Translations under genes and position numbers: made by a program | Shown: one piece after another, positions 13,226 to 16,123 of the stretch | How the letters are laid out: the number at the start of each line of letters is the position of its first letter | How positions within the stretch are numbered: the first letter of the stretch is position 1 | Assembly: GCA_020028375.1 (NCBI GenBank) | Contig: JAHZNX010000089.1 | Span: 1-16,123, forward strand | DNA length: 16,123 nucleotides | Source: Betaproteobacteria bacterium | GTDB taxonomy: Bacteria; Pseudomonadota; Gammaproteobacteria; Burkholderiales; SG8-41 | Reading direction: 5' to 3' | The notes under the pieces: generated by a model | Told to the model about the DNA's origin: nothing | Seen by the model: the letters and a program-made list of their open reading frames with translations, nothing else | The model's database searches: none

Positions 13226-14305
13226 CTACTTCTTTCGCGCACTGGCCCGGGCTTTTCCGCCTGGCGCGGCGGCCAAGCTCAGCCTCAGCATCCTCAGCGC
13301 GTTCCCATAATAGACCTTGTTCCGGACCGGCTGCGCGAGCTTGAGCGAATCGATCGCCCGGATGCTCTCGCGGATGAAGACCGGCCCGCCCTCGGGATCG
13401 AACGGGCAGTCGGTGCCGAACAGCACGCGGTCGGCGCCGAAGAACTCCAGCCCGCAGCGGATCGCCGGCGCGGAGCCGTTGACCGCCGTGTCGCCGTAGA
13501 ACATCCTGAAGTAATCGAGCGGCCGTTTTCCGAGCCGCTTCAGCAGGGCGCCGTAGTCCTCGTCCACCGTGCGCGCGCCCATCTGGTCCATGCCGAGCCC
13601 GATGCGCTCGTCGAAGTACGGCGCCATCGCCCCGAGGTGGTGCGTGATGACCTTGAGATCCGGCAGCTTCTGCAGCATCCCCGAGAACACCAGGCGCGCC
13701 ATGCAGACGCTTGTTTCATAGGGCCAGCCGAAGAGCCACCAGATCTCGTACTTCGATTTGGTTTCGACCGGGTAGTCGGCGAACTTCGCGGTGCGCACCG
13801 GGTGCAGCCAGATCGGCAGGTCGTATTTCCTGACGCAACGCTCGAACACCGGGAAGAACTCCGGTTCGTCGAGCGGCCGGCCGTTGACGTTGGTGAAGAG
13901 CTGGACGCCCTTCGCGCCGAGCTTCGTGATCGCCCGGTCCATCTCCGCCAGCGCGGCCGGAACGTTGTTCATCGGCAGCGACGCGACGAACGCCGGGAAT
14001 CGCTCTGGATGCATCGCGACGATATCCGCCATGCCGTCGTTGGCGAGCCGGGCGAGGGCCGGGGACTCCTCCGGGCCAGCCAGGAACTCGATCGCCGGTA
14101 ACGAGAGGGTCAGGACCTGCTTGTAGCCCTTGAACTTCCCCATCATGCGGATGCGCGCGTCGAGATCCCAGAGCACCGGTATGTTGAGCCAGCGCTTGAT
14201 GGACGCCGCCAGCGCAGGATTCGCCTCGGCGATGCGCTTCATGCGCTCGAAGAAGGACTGCGGAAAGATGTGCGGAAAGATGTCGAGCTTGAGGTCGTTC
14301 TTCAT
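13226..14305 (-). CDS. amidohydrolase-family (ACMSD-like) protein, possible decarboxylase
   Basis: A 359-residue TIM-barrel protein of the amidohydrolase 2 group, which includes ACMSD, gamma-resorcylate and 5-carboxyvanillate decarboxylases. The N-terminal metal motif DxHxH appears as LDIFPHIFP: His12 is kept but the first His is Phe10. Later ligand regions look intact: LPIWLHPVR, VITHHLGAMAPYFDERI and GTDCPFDPEGG (the final metal Asp). The barrel-end YYGNALRML is typical. The ATG at 14305 lacks a strong Shine-Dalgarno. It lies between an MFS transporter (79 bases upstream) and two aldolase-fold genes, all on one strand. I recall other DIFPHIFP-type amidohydrolases, so the Phe may define a subfamily rather than a mutation. 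Its substrate is unknown; an aromatic or oxo acid fits the context. Confidence 0.87.
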   Translation of the reverse strand: MKNDLKLDIFPHIFPQSFFERMKRIAEANPALAASIKRWLNIPVLWDLDARIRMMGKFKGYKQVLTLSLPAIEFLAGPEESPALARLANDGMADIVAMHPERFPAFVASLPMNNVPAALAEMDRAITKLGAKGVQLFTNVNGRPLDEPEFFPVFERCVRKYDLPIWLHPVRTAKFADYPVETKSKYEIWWLFGWPYETSVCMARLVFSGMLQKLPDLKVITHHLGAMAPYFDERIGLGMDQMGARTVDEDYGALLKRLGKRPLDYFRMFYGDTAVNGSAPAIRCGLEFFGADRVLFGTDCPFDPEGGPVFIRESIRAIDSLKLAQPVRNKVYYGNALRMLRLSLAAAPGGKARASARKK

Positions 14306-14384
14306 GGCTTGTTCACACCGCGCGAGAACGGGCTAAACATTAGACGATCCGATGACGCGCCGCAATCGATGGCACCGCAGCGCA

Positions 14385-15530
14385 TCACCTGCCATCCTGA
14401 CGCCGCTTGACCTGGGACAGCGACAGCAGGCCGCCGCACGCCATCAGCGCAGCGTTGATCCAGAATACCGGCGGCAGTCCCAGCGCCGTGCCCACGGCGC
14501 CGAACACGATCGGTCCCGTCACGCGCACGAAATTGTTGGCTGTCAGGCGCAGCCCCAGCGTCTGTCCCGAGCGTCCCTGCGCGGACAGGCTGAACATGAG
14601 GATCACGGTGAGGGGGACGCCGATGCCCATGCCGAGCCCGAAGAAGAAAGCGACTCCCCCCAAAACGATCGCGCTCCCGGTAAACGGCACCAGCGCAAAG
14701 CCGATCGCGCCCGTGAATAGCGCCCAGGCGAGGAGCGTCTCCGCGGCAAACCGCTTGACCAGCCGGGCGAGAAACAGCCGCACCACGAAGGACGCGACCG
14801 CCAGGGTCGCCAGGATGGCGCCGATCGCCGACGCCGACAGCCCGTTCGCGTGCCCGTAGATCGGCAGGTAGAACTGGAACAGGTCCTGCCCGAGCTGTAC
14901 GATCCCGCTGGTGAGGAGCATGAGCCAGATCGTGCGGTCTCCCAGGGCGCTCCATGCGCCGGGTCCTTTCACAGACCTCGTATGGCCGTGCGGGAACACG
15001 CCGCCCCAGACCGCCAGCAGCGCGAGCGCGATCGCCGATGACCCCGCGATCACGAGGCACGCCACCGCGTGTCCCGCGTAGTCGATCGCGACGCCCGCGA
15101 CGAGCGGGCCGAAGAAATTGGTGAGGGAGCCGGCCAGGCTGAAGTTGCTGAAATTCCGTGCATGGTCTTCCGGCCGGCTCATGGTGCCGATCAGGTTCTG
15201 CAGCGTGACGTGGTAGAACGCCAGCCCGAGTCCGTTCAGCGCCGCCGCCACGTAGAGCGCCGGCAGAAACCTGAAGAAGAATGGAAGCACGAGCGAGACC
15301 GCGCCGCAGGCGGCGGCGAACAGCAGCAGGCCGCGCGCGCCGCGGCGGTCGGCGAGTGCGCCGATCGGCCACGACAACAGCAGGGGAAACAGGTAGAGCA
15401 GCCCGCCGATCACGCCCACCGCGGAAGCCGGCGCGTCCAGGTCGAGCGCGTAGAGAGTGAGCAGGACGCGGGCGGCGTTGGCGCCCACGAAATTGAAGAA
15501 GGTCAGGGCCAGCGTCAGGCGGATCGCCAC
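14385..15530 (-). CDS. major facilitator superfamily transporter
   Basis: A 381-residue polytopic inner-membrane carrier with about 12 hydrophobic segments and a polar central loop (VFPHGHTRSVKGPGAW, about residues 180-195). The MFS loop 2-3 motif is present as GALADRRGARGLLLF (about residues 57-71), and a second-half equivalent near LFLARLVKRFAAE. The start is GTG at 15530, with GAGG four bases upstream, encoding (M)AIRLTLALTFFNF. It lies 27 bases downstream of a small unknown gene and 79 bases upstream of the amidohydrolase gene, so the carrier probably imports the substrate, or exports a product, of the enzymes encoded after it. The family is clear. The transported compound is not, although carboxylate or aromatic acid uptake suits the operon. 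Confidence 0.9.
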   Translation of the reverse strand: MAIRLTLALTFFNFVGANAARVLLTLYALDLDAPASAVGVIGGLLYLFPLLLSWPIGALADRRGARGLLLFAAACGAVSLVLPFFFRFLPALYVAAALNGLGLAFYHVTLQNLIGTMSRPEDHARNFSNFSLAGSLTNFFGPLVAGVAIDYAGHAVACLVIAGSSAIALALLAVWGGVFPHGHTRSVKGPGAWSALGDRTIWLMLLTSGIVQLGQDLFQFYLPIYGHANGLSASAIGAILATLAVASFVVRLFLARLVKRFAAETLLAWALFTGAIGFALVPFTGSAIVLGGVAFFFGLGMGIGVPLTVILMFSLSAQGRSGQTLGLRLTANNFVRVTGPIVFGAVGTALGLPPVFWINAALMACGGLLSLSQVKRRQDGR

Positions 15531-15557
15531 GTAACCTCGATCACTCGACGGCCGCCG

Positions 15558-15869
15558 TCACAGCCCCAGGATGCGCCCGATCTCGGAAATGTACTGTCCG
15601 GTTTTGAGTCCCCTCGCGATGGCGGCGTCGATCGCGTCCTCCAGCACCGCGCGCAAGCCGTGCAGGCTTTCGCTCACCCAGTGGTGCCGGCGGATCGGCG
15701 AGTTGAGCACGTTTTTCAGCGTTTCCACCTCGTCGCGCAGGCGCTGTACGTCCGGCGAGCCGCCCGGCAACTTCGCGAGATCCCGCTCCAGCGCCTCGAC
15801 CAGCCGCGCAACTTCATCGAGATCGATGTCCCGGGTGCCGCCGCTCTTTCCCTCGCCATTCGTCAACAT
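15558..15869 (-). CDS. small hypothetical helical protein
   Basis: A 103-residue soluble protein starting at the ATG at 15869, with a good Shine-Dalgarno (GGAGGTGC) directly upstream. It has a glycine/charged N-terminus, then an amphipathic, probably coiled-coil helix (LDEVARLVEALERDLAKL ... VQRLRDEVETLKNVL, about residues 17-55). A central RRHHWVSESLHGLRAVLEDA follows, and a C-terminal helix ends EIGRILGL. No family recognised. It is the first gene of the leftward operon, 27 bases before the MFS gene, but its role may be unrelated to transport. It may be an oligomerising regulatory or scaffold protein; this is only inferred from the helical pattern. Confidence 0.72.
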   Translation of the reverse strand: MLTNGEGKSGGTRDIDLDEVARLVEALERDLAKLPGGSPDVQRLRDEVETLKNVLNSPIRRHHWVSESLHGLRAVLEDAIDAAIARGLKTGQYISEIGRILGL

Positions 15870-16025
15870 GCACCTCCGTCACCATCGCGACTTGCGCCGG
15901 CGGGCTGCCGCCCCGCGAAAGCGCCACATGCAAGAGATTACTATTGGTGAGCGCCGATCGCCAGCAGTGGCCGCGAGAAGAAACGCCGATACGGGTCAAG
16001 GCGAAAGCGGACGCATCGCGAATGC

Positions 16026-16031
16026 TATAAT
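16026..16031 (+). promoter_or_regulatory. -10 box of the tRNA-Arg promoter
   Basis: A consensus TATAAT lies 14 bases before the tRNA 5' end, placing the transcript start about 7 bases after it, with a short leader. No recognisable -35 hexamer is found 16-18 bases upstream (the sequence there is GAAAGC-like). Confidence 0.5.
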
Positions 16032-16045
16032 TCGCGCCAAGTTTC

Positions 16046-16122
16046 GCGCCCGTAGCTCAACTGGATAGAGTACTTGGCTACGAACCAAGGGGTAGGGGGT
16101 TCGAATCCCTCCGGGCGCGCCA
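16046..16122 (+). tRNA. tRNA-Arg (anticodon ACG)
   Basis: A complete 77-base cloverleaf with encoded CCA. The acceptor stem GCGCCCG/CGGGCGC is perfect, with discriminator G. The D-arm is TAGCTCAACTGGATAGAG. The anticodon stem CTTGG/CCAAG encloses loop CTACGAA, giving anticodon ACG (read as ICG after deamination, decoding CGU/CGC/CGA). The T-arm GGGGG-TTCGAAT-CCCTC is standard. It closely matches E. coli tRNA-Arg(ACG) in layout. tRNA 3' ends such as this are common integration sites, but the window stops one base after CCA. Confidence 0.97.
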
Positions 16123-16123
16123 G

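Noticed and set aside
14302..15372. Minus-strand frame overlapping the MFS gene
   Set aside because: Its translation is Arg/Gly/Ala-rich without membrane segments, whereas the alternative frame has ~12 hydrophobic helices and an MFS motif.
16046..16123. Genomic island boundary at the tRNA-Arg
   Set aside because: The window ends one base after CCA, so no att duplicate or integrase can be assessed, and the genes to the left show no phage or integrase signature.

Overview
The window is GC-rich, densely coded bacterial DNA. Three periplasmic receptors of the Bug / tripartite tricarboxylate (TTT) family in 16 kb, a LysR regulator, class II aldolase-fold enzymes, a UbiD-type decarboxylase and an aromatic-type flavin monooxygenase suggest a betaproteobacterium, most likely Burkholderiales or an uncultured relative. 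This placement is inferred from family content; there is no rRNA or other marker here.

Layout, left to right. (1) 16-1287 (-): phosphonoacetate hydrolase, divergent from (2) 1492-2463 (+), a Bug receptor, followed 40 bases later by (3) 2504-3250 (+), a Sir2-type NAD-dependent deacylase. (4) 3251-3810: a visibly less GC-rich patch with two overlapping tiny membrane-protein genes (75 and 29 residues), closed by a perfect 13-bp-arm palindrome that looks like a two-way terminator and a dispersed repeat. (5) 6600-3816 (-): LysR regulator, Bug receptor and class II aldolase-fold protein in tandem. (6) 6601-6789: no gene, but a GGGGTCAGAGTC element and two facing blocks of a GTGACGA/TCGTCAC heptamer. 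(7) 9258-6790 (-): one 822-residue reading frame joining an exported Bug receptor to a UbiD-family decarboxylase. (8) Divergent from it, 9413-11671 (+): FAD monooxygenase and a MalM-like lipoprotein. (9) 15869-11686 (-): a probable five-gene operon of a small unknown protein, an MFS transporter, an ACMSD-like amidohydrolase and two tandem class II aldolase-fold paralogues. (10) 16046-16122 (+): tRNA-Arg(ACG) at the window edge.

Functionally this looks like accessory catabolism of organic or aromatic acids. Solute-binding receptors and an MFS carrier would handle uptake, a flavin hydroxylase would act on an aromatic ring, and three unrelated protein folds that often perform non-oxidative decarboxylation (UbiD, ACMSD-type amidohydrolase, class II aldolase fold) occur together. 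No ring-cleavage dioxygenase and no TctA/TctB membrane subunits are present, so any pathway is incomplete here.

The most unusual items are the in-frame Bug-UbiD fusion, with a junction at a short DIRELL-like match and incompatible cell compartments, and the GTGACGA heptamers, which supply the stop codon of two separate genes at the identical position of the repeat and a possible GTG start for a third.
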